Below, piece after piece: positions 7,126 to 13,319 of a stretch of DNA of 15,950 nucleotides. Source of the stretch: an uncultured Streptococcus sp. (GTDB lineage Bacteria; Bacillota; Bacilli; Lactobacillales; Streptococcaceae). Under the pieces are notes generated by a model. That model did not search any database. It saw only the letters and a list, made by a program, of their open reading frames with translations, and was not told where the DNA came from. How positions within the stretch are numbered: position 1 is the stretch's first letter; each line of letters opens with the position of its first letter. A program made the translations under genes and the position numbers. Where the stretch lies: NCBI GenBank assembly GCA_902470035.1, contig CABREZ010000024.1, forward strand, positions 1-15,950, in the 5' to 3' direction.

Positions 7126-7974
7126 ATGCACAATAATTTACTAGTCCTTCAGTCAGACTTTGGTCTGGTGGATGGGGCTGTCTCTGCTATGATTGGAGTA
7201 GCTTTAGAGGAATCACCAACCCTCAAGATTCACCACTTGACTCATGACATTACACCTTATAATATCTTTGAAGGAAGTTACCGCCTCTTTCAGACGGTGG
7301 ATTACTGGCCAGAAGGGACAACCTTTGTATCGGTCGTCGATCCGGGTGTCGGCTCCAAACGTAAAAGTGTTGTAGCCAAAACGGCCAAGAATCAATACAT
7401 TGTTACACCGGATAATGGGACCCTCTCTTTCATCAAGAAACATGTAGGAATCGTTGCCATTCGTGAGATTTCAGAGGTGAAGAACCGCCGGGCCAATACA
7501 GAGTTTTCTTATACCTTCCACGGGCGTGATGTCTATGCCTATACAGGAGCTAAGTTAGCCAGTGGCCATATCAGCTTTGAGGAAGTGGGGCCAGAACTCA
7601 GTGTTGAACACATTGTAGAAATTCCAGTGGTGGAAACTGTTATGGAGGACAATCTTGTCAAAGGAGCCGTTGACATCTTGGATGTGCGCTTTGGTTCTCT
7701 GTGGACCTCGATTACTCGGGAAGAGTTTAATCATTTGGAACCCGAATTTGGGGAACGCTTTGAAGTAACCATCTATAACAATGACATGCTGGTTTACCAA
7801 AACCAAGTAACCTACGGCAAGTCTTTCGCCGATGTGCGGATTGGACAGCCAATCCTCTATATCAATTCCCTCTACCGTGTTGGTCTTGCTATCAATCAAG
7901 GATCCTTTGCCAAGGCCTATAACGTAGGAGTTGGGGCTTCTTGGCATATCGAAATTAGAAAAATGGAAAATTAA
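7126..7974 (+). CDS. S-adenosylmethionine hydrolase (DUF62, SAM hydroxide adenosyltransferase)
   Basis: A 282-residue cytoplasmic enzyme of the DUF62 family, related in fold to fluorinase and chlorinase. Family members use water to cleave S-adenosylmethionine into adenosine and L-methionine. Visible marks are QSDFG (9-13), VVDPGVGS (70-77), TPDNGTLS (94-101) and SYTFHGRDVY (128-137). The catalytic triad known from the archaeal enzyme PH0463 (Asp68-Arg75-His127) lines up with Asp72, Arg79 and His132 here, with the same or nearly the same spacing (7 and 60 residues). This favours a hydrolase over a halogenase. GGAGAAG precedes the ATG. It is co-transcribed with the methionine transporter and lies 13 bases before an ECF S component, so methionine and adenosine recovery from SAM is the obvious link. 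Confidence 0.88.
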   Translation: MHNNLLVLQSDFGLVDGAVSAMIGVALEESPTLKIHHLTHDITPYNIFEGSYRLFQTVDYWPEGTTFVSVVDPGVGSKRKSVVAKTAKNQYIVTPDNGTLSFIKKHVGIVAIREISEVKNRRANTEFSYTFHGRDVYAYTGAKLASGHISFEEVGPELSVEHIVEIPVVETVMEDNLVKGAVDILDVRFGSLWTSITREEFNHLEPEFGERFEVTIYNNDMLVYQNQVTYGKSFADVRIGQPILYINSLYRVGLAINQGSFAKAYNVGVGASWHIEIRKMEN

Positions 7975-7987
7975 TAGGAGATAAAAT

Positions 7988-8539
7988 ATGAAACAAAAAC
8001 AAGCTTTTTCAATTAAGGATGTTGTAGCTATCGGGGTTGGAGCAGCCCTCTTTGTGGTCATTGCGATGATTCCAATTCCGGCGCCAGCTCCAAATACCAA
8101 CATTCAGTTGCAATTTGCTCTTCAAGCCCTCTTTAGTGTGATCTTTGGTCCGATTGTTGGTTTCTTGATGGGCTTAATCGGTCATGCTATTAAGGACGCT
8201 ATGTCAGGTGGTCTTTGGTGGACTTGGATCATTTCTAGTGGCTTGTTTGGTCTCTTTGTTGGTATCTTCCGCAAACAAATCGGTGACCTCAAAGGAGAAG
8301 TGACCAAGAAAGAATTGCTCGTCTTTAACGTTGTGCAAGTCATTGCCAACTTGCTTATTTGGGGATTGATTGCTCCGGTTGGGGATGTCTTGATCTACCA
8401 CGATAATCCAAATAAAGTCTTCCTACAAGGTGTTGTTGCGGGTTCTGTCAATGCTTTAGTGGTAGCTATTGCAGGTTCACTCCTCTTGATTGCCTATGCT
8501 CGTACCCAAACAAAAGACGGAAGTTTGTCTAAAGATTAA
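7988..8539 (+). CDS. ECF transporter S component, UPF0397 (MtsA-like)
   Basis: A 183-residue membrane protein with about five to six helices, matching UPF0397 within the ECF riboflavin-type S-component superfamily. Typical segments are VVAIGVGAALFVVIAMIPIP at the start, LQFALQALFSVIFGPIVGF, GLIGHAIKDAMSGGLWWTW and a late AGSLLLIAYARTQTKDGSL. Subsystem annotations call this family MtsA, the substrate-specific part of a methionine-regulated ECF transporter whose other parts are a duplicated ATPase (MtsB) and a T protein (MtsC). The latter two start about 5.5 kb downstream, not next to it. AGGAG at 7976-7980 precedes the ATG, and a terminator follows, so it is the last gene of the operon. The transported compound has not been established to my knowledge. 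Confidence 0.85.
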   Translation: MKQKQAFSIKDVVAIGVGAALFVVIAMIPIPAPAPNTNIQLQFALQALFSVIFGPIVGFLMGLIGHAIKDAMSGGLWWTWIISSGLFGLFVGIFRKQIGDLKGEVTKKELLVFNVVQVIANLLIWGLIAPVGDVLIYHDNPNKVFLQGVVAGSVNALVVAIAGSLLLIAYARTQTKDGSLSKD

Positions 8540-8555
8540 TCATAAATAAGAAGAG

Positions 8556-8581
8556 AAAGTCTGGGAAACCAGGCTTTTTTT
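8556..8581 (+). terminator. Intrinsic terminator of the methionine operon
   Basis: A 9-bp stem pairs AAAGTCTGG (8556-8564) with CCAGGCTTT (8569-8577) around a GAAA loop and runs into seven T (8575-8581). Almost the same stem recurs at 9414-9437. Confidence 0.93.
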
Positions 8582-8607
8582 GTTTATCGAAAATATTTTT
8601 TACAAAA

Positions 8608-8648
8608 TGCAAGATATATGTTGCAAAATAGAAAATATAGTGTATAAT
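8608..8648 (+). promoter_or_regulatory. Promoter of the regulator-membrane protein pair with a possible operator
   Basis: TTGCAA (8621-8626) and TATAAT (8643-8648) are 16 bases apart and form a good promoter. An inverted repeat TGCAA (8608-8612) and TTGCA (8621-8625), separated by 8 bases, overlaps the -35. Such a position suits autorepression by the small regulator encoded just downstream; that link is inference. Confidence 0.7.
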
Positions 8649-8678
8649 AGAGCTATAAAAACAAGAAAGGAAAAGCCT

Positions 8679-8873
8679 GTGGCGAAAAATCTCAAATTAA
8701 AAATGGCCCGGGTCGAGCATGATATGACCCAGGGGGATCTTGCAGATGCCATCGGGGTGACACGCCAGACCATTGGCCTGATCGAGGCAGGGAAGTACAA
8801 TCCGACCCTCAGCCTCTGCCTGGCCATTTGTAAGACCTTGGATAAGACGCTGGATCAACTGTTCTGGGAGTAA
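8679..8873 (+). CDS. Small Xre/Cro-CI family helix-turn-helix regulator
   Basis: A 64-residue protein that is almost only a DNA-binding domain: MTQGDLADAIGVTRQTIGLIEAGKYNPTL carries helix-turn-helix HTH_3 features, and it ends in LDKTLDQLFWE. This is the YozG-like class of mini regulators that usually pair with a small membrane protein. The start is the GTG at 8679, with AAGGA 7 bases upstream. The longer in-frame ATG at 8580 is rejected because it lies upstream of the promoter. The gene is strikingly GC-rich: 72 of the 120 bases at 8701-8820 are G or C, unlike its neighbours, which suggests transfer. The following membrane protein starts 28 bases after its stop. Confidence 0.87.
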   Translation: MAKNLKLKMARVEHDMTQGDLADAIGVTRQTIGLIEAGKYNPTLSLCLAICKTLDKTLDQLFWE

Positions 8874-8901
8874 CAGTTTTAACAATAGAAAGAGGAAATA
8901 A

Positions 8902-9378
8902 ATGAAACAAAAGAAAGAACCAATTGTAAAAGATGAGCGGACCATGCTGCTTGATGGAAAAATTGCAGGTGAACTTGTTCTAGGAATGACCTGCTTTATT
9001 GCAGTCTCTACCTTTGTGAAAGCTAGTATCCTGGACTTGGACCTAATAGCCTATATTCCAGAGCTCATTCTCTTGATTGTTATGGGAGCTTATGCCTTTG
9101 TGAGAAGGATCAGTTCAGGGATTGATGTTCGAGATATGTTAGAAAAAAATAGCTGGTTCAGCCGCCTTGGGTCAGGCATCTTATTTGCCTTATTTGTGAT
9201 TGCAACAGATGTGATTGGGAAGCGAGAAACGATGAGCTTTATGTTCGCTCCCAAGTATCTGCTCAAGATTGTTCTTGCCATTTTCGTCTTTGCCCTTCTA
9301 ACTTATCTGTTAGAAAAACCACTAGCCCTTATCAATCGGAAAAAACAGAAGAAGATTGAGGCAGAGTTGGAGGACTAA
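8902..9378 (+). CDS. Small membrane protein paired with the Xre-type regulator
   Basis: A 158-residue protein of unknown function with four likely membrane helices (about 21-40, 49-68, 88-104 and 119-138). It has a charged N-terminus containing KDERT and a Lys/Glu-rich cytoplasmic tail. The KDER start followed by hydrophobic segments recalls the DUF6773/DUF3796-like proteins found next to mini Xre regulators; I am not sure which family applies. AGAGGAAA lies just before the ATG. It shares a promoter with the regulator and ends at its own terminator, so the two genes form a self-contained unit, perhaps an envelope-stress or peptide-sensing pair. No catalytic motif is visible. Confidence 0.75.
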   Translation: MKQKKEPIVKDERTMLLDGKIAGELVLGMTCFIAVSTFVKASILDLDLIAYIPELILLIVMGAYAFVRRISSGIDVRDMLEKNSWFSRLGSGILFALFVIATDVIGKRETMSFMFAPKYLLKIVLAIFVFALLTYLLEKPLALINRKKQKKIEAELED

Positions 9379-9413
9379 GGGGGGAGCTCATAAAGTTATT
9401 TAAGAATTTGAAT

Positions 9414-9443
9414 AAAAGTCTGGAACCCCAGGCTTTTATTTTT
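9414..9443 (+). terminator. Intrinsic terminator after the regulator-membrane protein pair
   Basis: A 10-bp stem pairs AAAAGTCTGG (9414-9423) with CCAGGCTTTT (9428-9437) around an AACC loop, followed by ATTTTT. The stem is nearly identical to the terminator at 8556-8581. Confidence 0.92.
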
Positions 9444-9455
9444 CAGTCAAATTAA

Positions 9456-9484
9456 TTGCATCCCGTATGGAGGCAGAGTATACT
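9456..9484 (+). promoter_or_regulatory. Promoter of trhO
   Basis: TTGCAT (9456-9461) and TATACT (9479-9484) are separated by 17 bases. The leader to the ATG at 9537 is about 45 bases; nothing else is seen in this gap. Confidence 0.75.
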
Positions 9485-9536
9485 AGAATGGTTGAATGAA
9501 AAATTCTGATAATTTAATCTTAGAAAAGAGAATCTT

Positions 9537-10520
9537 ATGGCAAAACCTATTCGTGTTTTACTTTACTATAAATATGTTCCCATCGATAATGCAGAACAAT
9601 TTGCAGCTGATCACTTGGCTTTCTGTAAATCAATCGGGCTCAAGGGCCGTATTCTAGTGGCTGACGAAGGAATCAACGGAACCGTTTCTGGAGACTACGA
9701 AACAACGCAAAAATACATGGACTACGTTCACAGCCTTCCAGGCATGGAAGACCTCTGGTTCAAGATGGATGAGGAAGAAGAGCAAGCCTTCAAGAAGATG
9801 TTTGTTCGCTATAAAAAGGAAATTGTCCATCTTGGTTTAGAGGATGACGATTTTGATAACGACATCAACCCACTTGAAACAACGGGTGCTTACTTGTCTC
9901 CAAAAGAGTTCAAAGAAGCCCTTCTTGATGAAGATACAGTGGTCCTTGACACACGTAACGACTACGAGTACGACCTTGGACATTTCCGCGGTGCCATACG
10001 CCCAGACATCCGCAACTTCCGTGAGTTGCCACAATGGGTCCGTGATAACAAAGAGAAATTTATGGACAAGCGTGTCGTAGTTTACTGTACAGGTGGAGTC
10101 CGTTGTGAGAAATTCTCAGGCTGGATGGTGCGTGAAGGCTACAAAGATGTTGGCCAATTGCATGGCGGAATTGCAACCTACGGAAAAGACCCAGAAGTTC
10201 AAGGAGAACTATGGGATGGTAAAATGTACGTCTTTGACGAGCGGATTGCTGTCGATGTTAACCATGTTGATCCAAGTGTTGTCGGAAAAGACTGGTTTGA
10301 TGGAACACCATGTGAATGCTATGTCAACTGTGGAAATCCTTTCTGTAACCGTCGCATCTTAACTTCAGAAGAAAACGAAGACAAGTACCTCCGTGGCTGC
10401 TCACATGAGTGTCGTGTTCACCCACGTAATCGCTATGTAGAAGAACACAACTTGTCACAAGCAGAGGTTGCTGAGCGTTTGGCTGTTATCGGTGAGACGC
10501 TTGATGGAACTCTTGCATAA
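9537..10520 (+). CDS. trhO: tRNA uridine(34) hydroxylase TrhO (rhodanese domain)
   Basis: A 327-residue protein of the UPF0176/YceA family. TrhO uses oxygen and prephenate-derived chemistry to hydroxylate uridine 34 of certain tRNAs, the first step to mo5U in Bacillus-type bacteria and cmo5U in enteric ones. The N-terminal domain (about 1-100) includes RILVADEGINGTVSG. A rhodanese domain (about 120-220) follows, with DTRNDYEYDLGHFRGA and the active loop YCTGGVRCEKF (Cys184 and Cys190). The C-terminal part is rich in cysteines (259, 261, 265, 270, 288, 292), as in Gram-positive members. Length is normal. It is monocistronic, with its own promoter and terminator. Confidence 0.94.
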   Translation: MAKPIRVLLYYKYVPIDNAEQFAADHLAFCKSIGLKGRILVADEGINGTVSGDYETTQKYMDYVHSLPGMEDLWFKMDEEEEQAFKKMFVRYKKEIVHLGLEDDDFDNDINPLETTGAYLSPKEFKEALLDEDTVVLDTRNDYEYDLGHFRGAIRPDIRNFRELPQWVRDNKEKFMDKRVVVYCTGGVRCEKFSGWMVREGYKDVGQLHGGIATYGKDPEVQGELWDGKMYVFDERIAVDVNHVDPSVVGKDWFDGTPCECYVNCGNPFCNRRILTSEENEDKYLRGCSHECRVHPRNRYVEEHNLSQAEVAERLAVIGETLDGTLA

Positions 10521-10523
10521 GTT

Positions 10524-10549
10524 AAAAACAGCCTTTTGGCTGTTTTTTT
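10524..10549 (+). terminator. Intrinsic terminator of trhO
   Basis: A 10-bp stem pairs AAAAACAGCC (10524-10533) with GGCTGTTTTT (10538-10547) around TTTT, continuing in T to 10549. Confidence 0.94.
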
Positions 10550-10570
10550 ATGGAAAGTCATGAAAATTTG

Positions 10571-10579
10571 TGCTATAAT
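10571..10579 (+). promoter_or_regulatory. Extended -10 promoter of the uncharacterised gene at 10612
   Basis: TGCTATAAT is a perfect extended -10. No convincing -35 is present. The leader is about 25 bases and contains AAGGAGAA just before the start codon. Confidence 0.75.
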
Positions 10580-10611
10580 TTGGTAAGCGATTACAAAAAA
10601 GGAGAAAACAA

Positions 10612-11508
10612 ATGTCCGTTGTGTTTTCAATTCGAAATAAAAAGAGTATGTTTGGCTATCAAAAGGTGATGCCAGCTAAAGATGTATTAAATTTGGTGGA
10701 GGGAGTTCTTACTTACAGTTTTGAGGAAGCTATGCTTGGTCGCTCTCTCAAAGATTTTCCGGCTATGATGTGTATCCGTTATGGCAAGAGCTGCTTGCCC
10801 ATCATCCTTCGTTATCTGGATCAAGAACATGCTTACCAATTCATCCTTGCAGATTTTGCCACCCTTGAAGATTGGCGACTCATCTTGGAATGGCTCAGTG
10901 CCCTAGCTCGCCAGTTAGGAAATGAGATTCACGATAATTTGGGGACCAGCTATGACGCAGACTCTATTTTCTCTTTTGACTATGAGAACTATTTGCTGAA
11001 GAATCTACAGAATCTAGAACAAGATCCAGACCTTCATCAATACCAGCTTCAGGGCTTCGCTCATCCTGTAATTTTAGATCGTGAGCTCCTTCGTAAAATT
11101 CTAGACTCCGCTCAACCTTTAGAGGAGTTCAGTCAAGTGGTTAAAAAGGTTCAATATAGCTCCGCCTTCTTTAGTCAAGTTCGTTTCTACAGACAGAACG
11201 AAACGGGAGGTATTATTGGCAGTTACAGTCTAACAGAAGATACGGATACTGTCTTGCCACTAGTGCCTTTTGTACCTGCTGAGTTTGTAGAGAAGGTCAA
11301 TATGGATGAAATCATCGACTGGAAAGTGAATTTAGTGGAGATTACTGGAAATCCCGATATGCCAGAGAGTTATAAGCCAGTGGCAGCTGTGAATTTAGAA
11401 GCCTTACTGAGTGCTTTGGACTCAAGTGAATTTGAATTGTTGGATGCCAATCAAATTGAAATCAAAAAATTGTCTAAGGAACGCTTGTTGCAATTAGCCC
11501 AACTCTAA
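10612..11508 (+). CDS. Uncharacterised streptococcal protein (DUF4299-like)
   Basis: A 298-residue soluble protein without signal peptide, membrane helix or known catalytic motif. It opens with MSVVFSIRNKKSMFGYQKVM, followed by acidic, leucine-rich stretches. A Tyr/Leu-rich middle (about 120-150) precedes a second half with FYRQNETGGIIGSYS and VNMDEIIDWKVNLVEITG. The size and opening resemble the DUF4299 family seen mainly in streptococci; this is recall, not a search. A strong AAGGAG and a perfect extended -10 indicate it is a real, expressed gene. It is transcribed alone and convergently with pyrP, sharing a terminator. No function can be proposed from the sequence. Confidence 0.82.
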   Translation: MSVVFSIRNKKSMFGYQKVMPAKDVLNLVEGVLTYSFEEAMLGRSLKDFPAMMCIRYGKSCLPIILRYLDQEHAYQFILADFATLEDWRLILEWLSALARQLGNEIHDNLGTSYDADSIFSFDYENYLLKNLQNLEQDPDLHQYQLQGFAHPVILDRELLRKILDSAQPLEEFSQVVKKVQYSSAFFSQVRFYRQNETGGIIGSYSLTEDTDTVLPLVPFVPAEFVEKVNMDEIIDWKVNLVEITGNPDMPESYKPVAAVNLEALLSALDSSEFELLDANQIEIKKLSKERLLQLAQL

Positions 11509-11510
11509 TA

Positions 11511-11540
11511 AAAAAAGTTCTCAATTCTGAGAACTTTTTC
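11511..11540. terminator. Bidirectional terminator between the convergent genes
   Basis: A 12-bp stem pairs 11512-11523 with 11528-11539 (core GTTCTCA/TGAGAAC) around ATTC, with A on the left and T on the right. It therefore works for both the plus-strand gene ending at 11508 and the minus-strand pyrP ending at 11543. Confidence 0.93.
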
Positions 11541-11542
11541 TT

Positions 11543-12823
11543 TTAGTTTGATTCATGTGGTAAGATCAAGTTGAGGATGATTCCTGTCATAGCTGAGAGA
11601 GCTGTTCCTGCGAGGGTCACTGGACCAAGTTTCAGAGTAGCCCCACCAAGTCCAAGAACCAACATAGCACTTGCAATAATCAAGTTACGCATCAAGCTGA
11701 AGTCAACGCGTTCTTTGATCAAGACTTTCAAACCATTACTTGCAATCACTCCGTAGAGAAGGATAGACATGCCACCGAGAACAGAGTTTGGAATGGTAGA
11801 AATGAGAGCAGTAAATTTACCAAGGAAGCTCAAGGAAATAGCGATCAAGGCTGCATTTCGGATAACGGAAACAGAAGCGATGCGAGTCATCCCAATAACG
11901 CCTGTATTTTCACCGTAAGTGGTATTGGCTGGACCACCAAGGAAGGCAGATACAGATGTTGCAATCCCGTCACCAAGAAGGGTACGATGAAGTCCCGGTT
12001 GTTTTAAGAATTGACGGCCACAGATTTGGCTAAGTACCGTATGGTCACCGATGTGTTCTGAAATCGTTACGATAGCGATTGGCAAGATGGCAATGGTTTC
12101 AGGCCCAAAATACAAGTTGTATTGTTTGAAGGCCCCACCCGTATTGAAAGGAAGATAAAAACCAGGAATCTCAAACCAGTTCGCCTTGAGGACCGGATCA
12201 AAGTTCACCAAGCCCAAGCAAACTGCGAAGACATAACCACCGATAATGGCAAAGAGGAAAGGAATGATTTTGAAGAAACCTTTTCCTTTGGTGTTGATGA
12301 AGGCAGCGATCAGGAAGGTCACGACAGCGACAAGTGCATTTTTCCAATCTCCCCCTTCGACAAAACCAGCGTTCTTAACGGCTGATCCTGCAAGCCCTAG
12401 ACCAATGACGATGATCATAGGTCCAATAACAACGGCAGGAAGCAATTTGTCAATCCAGCGAGTGCCTGCTACTTTAACCCCTGCAGCGACTAGCACGTAA
12501 ATCAGACCAGTCAGGATAACCCCTGTTTGGGCTGCATCGACTTTTCCGCCCATTTCCTTCATCGCCAAAGCCATGGCTGTGATGAAGGCGAAGGAAGAGC
12601 CGAGGTAGACAGGGACTTTAAAGCCGGTACAAGTCATATAGATCAGTGTCCCAACACCTGATGCGAATAGGGCAACAGATACGGGCATGCCCAAGATGAG
12701 TGGTACCAAAATGGTTGCCCCAAACATGGCGAAAACGTGTTGGAAACTTAATAAGATTCCTTTAAGGGGTGCCGGACTTTGGTCGACATCCAGGAGCAAA
12801 TCAACAGTTGATTCTTCTTTCAT
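11543..12823 (-). CDS. pyrP: Uracil permease PyrP (NCS2 / UraA family)
   Basis: A 426-residue, 14-helix uracil-proton symporter of the cytoplasmic membrane. Family marks include PLKGILLSFQHVFAMFGATI at the N-terminus, the helix with TISEHIGDH (Glu and His of the uracil site in E. coli UraA), and GGPANTTYGENTGVIG with the second key glutamate. The ATG at 12823 is chosen because GTGAGG lies 6 bases before it; the longer ORF start at 12877 lies inside the attenuator terminator. The leader carries a PyrR-type attenuator and a well-formed promoter, so import should fall when UMP/UTP is high. No other pyrimidine gene adjoins it. A xanthine-specific role is unlikely because of the NTTYGEN motif and PyrR control. 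Confidence 0.93.
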   Translation of the reverse strand: MKEESTVDLLLDVDQSPAPLKGILLSFQHVFAMFGATILVPLILGMPVSVALFASGVGTLIYMTCTGFKVPVYLGSSFAFITAMALAMKEMGGKVDAAQTGVILTGLIYVLVAAGVKVAGTRWIDKLLPAVVIGPMIIVIGLGLAGSAVKNAGFVEGGDWKNALVAVVTFLIAAFINTKGKGFFKIIPFLFAIIGGYVFAVCLGLVNFDPVLKANWFEIPGFYLPFNTGGAFKQYNLYFGPETIAILPIAIVTISEHIGDHTVLSQICGRQFLKQPGLHRTLLGDGIATSVSAFLGGPANTTYGENTGVIGMTRIASVSVIRNAALIAISLSFLGKFTALISTIPNSVLGGMSILLYGVIASNGLKVLIKERVDFSLMRNLIIASAMLVLGLGGATLKLGPVTLAGTALSAMTGIILNLILPHESN

Positions 12824-12845
12824 AATAACCTCACTTTTGGGCACC

Positions 12846-12884
12846 AAAAAAGAGCCCATGATTTTTTTGCATAGCAAGGGCCCT
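12846..12884 (-). terminator. Attenuator terminator in the pyrP leader
   Basis: On the minus strand AGGGCCCTTG pairs with CATGGGCTCT (one mismatch, one wobble) and is followed by TTTTTT, 23 bases before the pyrP ATG. An upstream GCAAAGG (about 12937-12943) can pair with most of CCCTTGC, giving an antiterminator. This matches the layout of PyrR-controlled leaders. Confidence 0.82.
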
Positions 12885-12908
12885 CAGATTATTCATATTC
12901 TGTGTCTT

Positions 12909-12928
12909 TGTCACCTCACGGGATGACA
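12909..12928 (-). promoter_or_regulatory. PyrR-binding hairpin in the pyrP leader
   Basis: Read on the minus strand, TGTCATCCCGTGAGGTGACA forms a TGTCA/TGACA stem with loop TCCCGTGAGG. The loop fits the PyrR binding pattern TCCnGnGAGG as remembered from Bacillus. It stands between the promoter and the attenuator terminator, as expected for an anti-antiterminator. Confidence 0.8.
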
Positions 12929-12950
12929 TTAAAAACCTTTGCTTCTAAGA

Positions 12951-12979
12951 AGTATAGCAGAAAAAATTCGTTTTGTAAA
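12951..12979 (-). promoter_or_regulatory. Promoter of pyrP
   Basis: On the minus strand TTTACA (12974-12979) and TATACT (12951-12956) are 17 bases apart, and TGC before TATACT makes it an extended -10. The start is near 12944. The -35 lies inside the first copy of the tandem repeat. Confidence 0.8.
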
Positions 12980-13113
12980 CGAATTTTTCCCGAGCCTGAA
13001 AACAAGAAAGCGAGGTCATTTTGTAAATATTTTTTTCCCGAGCTCGAAAACGGGAAAGCGAGGTTCGTTTTGTAAACGAATTTTTCACGAGTCTAGAAAT
13101 AAAAAAGCGAGGT
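12968..13113. repeat. Three tandem copies of a 48-49 bp intergenic repeat
   Basis: Copies run 12968-13016 (49 bp), 13017-13064 (48 bp) and 13065-13113 (49 bp). Copies 1 and 3 agree at 43 of 49 positions. Each has TTTTGTAAA, then a T run, CnCGAG, an A-rich part and a shared end AAAGCGAGGT. Copies 1 and 3 contain the hairpin TCGTTT-TGT-AAACGA with A/T runs on both sides, which looks like a weak bidirectional terminator; copy 2 has lost this arm but gained CCCG/CGGG pairing. There is no coding potential. Confidence 0.88.
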
Positions 13114-13275
13114 AGGAGTTATCTATTTTCATCAGGAAAGAGGTCAAAGATAGACGCAGTGCCTGAGGGATCCCTCTTTATTATCTTTTGGAGGACAGCT
13201 GTTTTGTTTCCCATCACAAAAGGCGAACAAGTGGGGTTGCTTGCCCCTTTGTTAGAAGGAAAGAGGCCGGTTTTA
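13114..13275. other. Non-coding stretch between the repeats and the nucleoside phosphorylase promoter
   Basis: No supported gene is present. It holds a 12-base palindrome GAGGGATCCCTC (13165-13176) followed by TTTATTAT. It also holds an imperfect hairpin at 13226-13253, with AACA/TGTT outer and GGGGT/GCCCC inner arms, ending 22 bases before the promoter. Either could be a terminator or an operator; the sequence does not decide. Confidence 0.5.
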
Positions 13276-13284
13276 TGGTATAAT
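13276..13284 (+). promoter_or_regulatory. Extended -10 promoter of the phosphorylase-mtsBC operon
   Basis: TGGTATAAT is a perfect extended -10 with no clear -35. The start near 13291 leaves a leader of about 29 bases. No MetR/MtaR-like box is found at the spacing seen for the other two operons. Confidence 0.75.
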
Positions 13285-13319
13285 AGGGGCCTAGAAGTAG
13301 AATGAAAGAGGTGCACGAA

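Noticed and set aside
8636..8657. Third MetR/MtaR-like box on the regulator promoter
   Set aside because: The TATAG/CTATA arms are 12 bases apart instead of 7 and sit on the -10, so they do not fit the other two sites.
8580..8678. Longer ATG start for the Xre-type regulator
   Set aside because: The extension lies across the promoter and would not be in the transcript.
10093..10362. Alternative-frame ORFs within trhO, and similar ones in metQ, pyrP and the mts genes
   Set aside because: They overlap well-supported genes, lack ribosome sites and have no family features.
12824..12877. Longer N-terminus for the uracil permease
   Set aside because: The extension crosses the attenuator terminator and has no ribosome site; the ATG at 12823 has GTGAGG upstream.
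12968..13113. CRISPR array
   Set aside because: The units are directly contiguous without unique spacers, and no cas gene is present.
13119..13316. Minus-strand 65-residue ORF between the repeats and the phosphorylase
   Set aside because: It has no ribosome site, overlaps the phosphorylase promoter and matches no family I recognise. Its C-terminal end looks protein-like, so a gene remnant is possible but unsupported.
13302..13319. Upstream ATG for the nucleoside phosphorylase
   Set aside because: It lies about 11 bases after the predicted transcript start without a ribosome site; the ATG at 13320 follows AGAGGTG.
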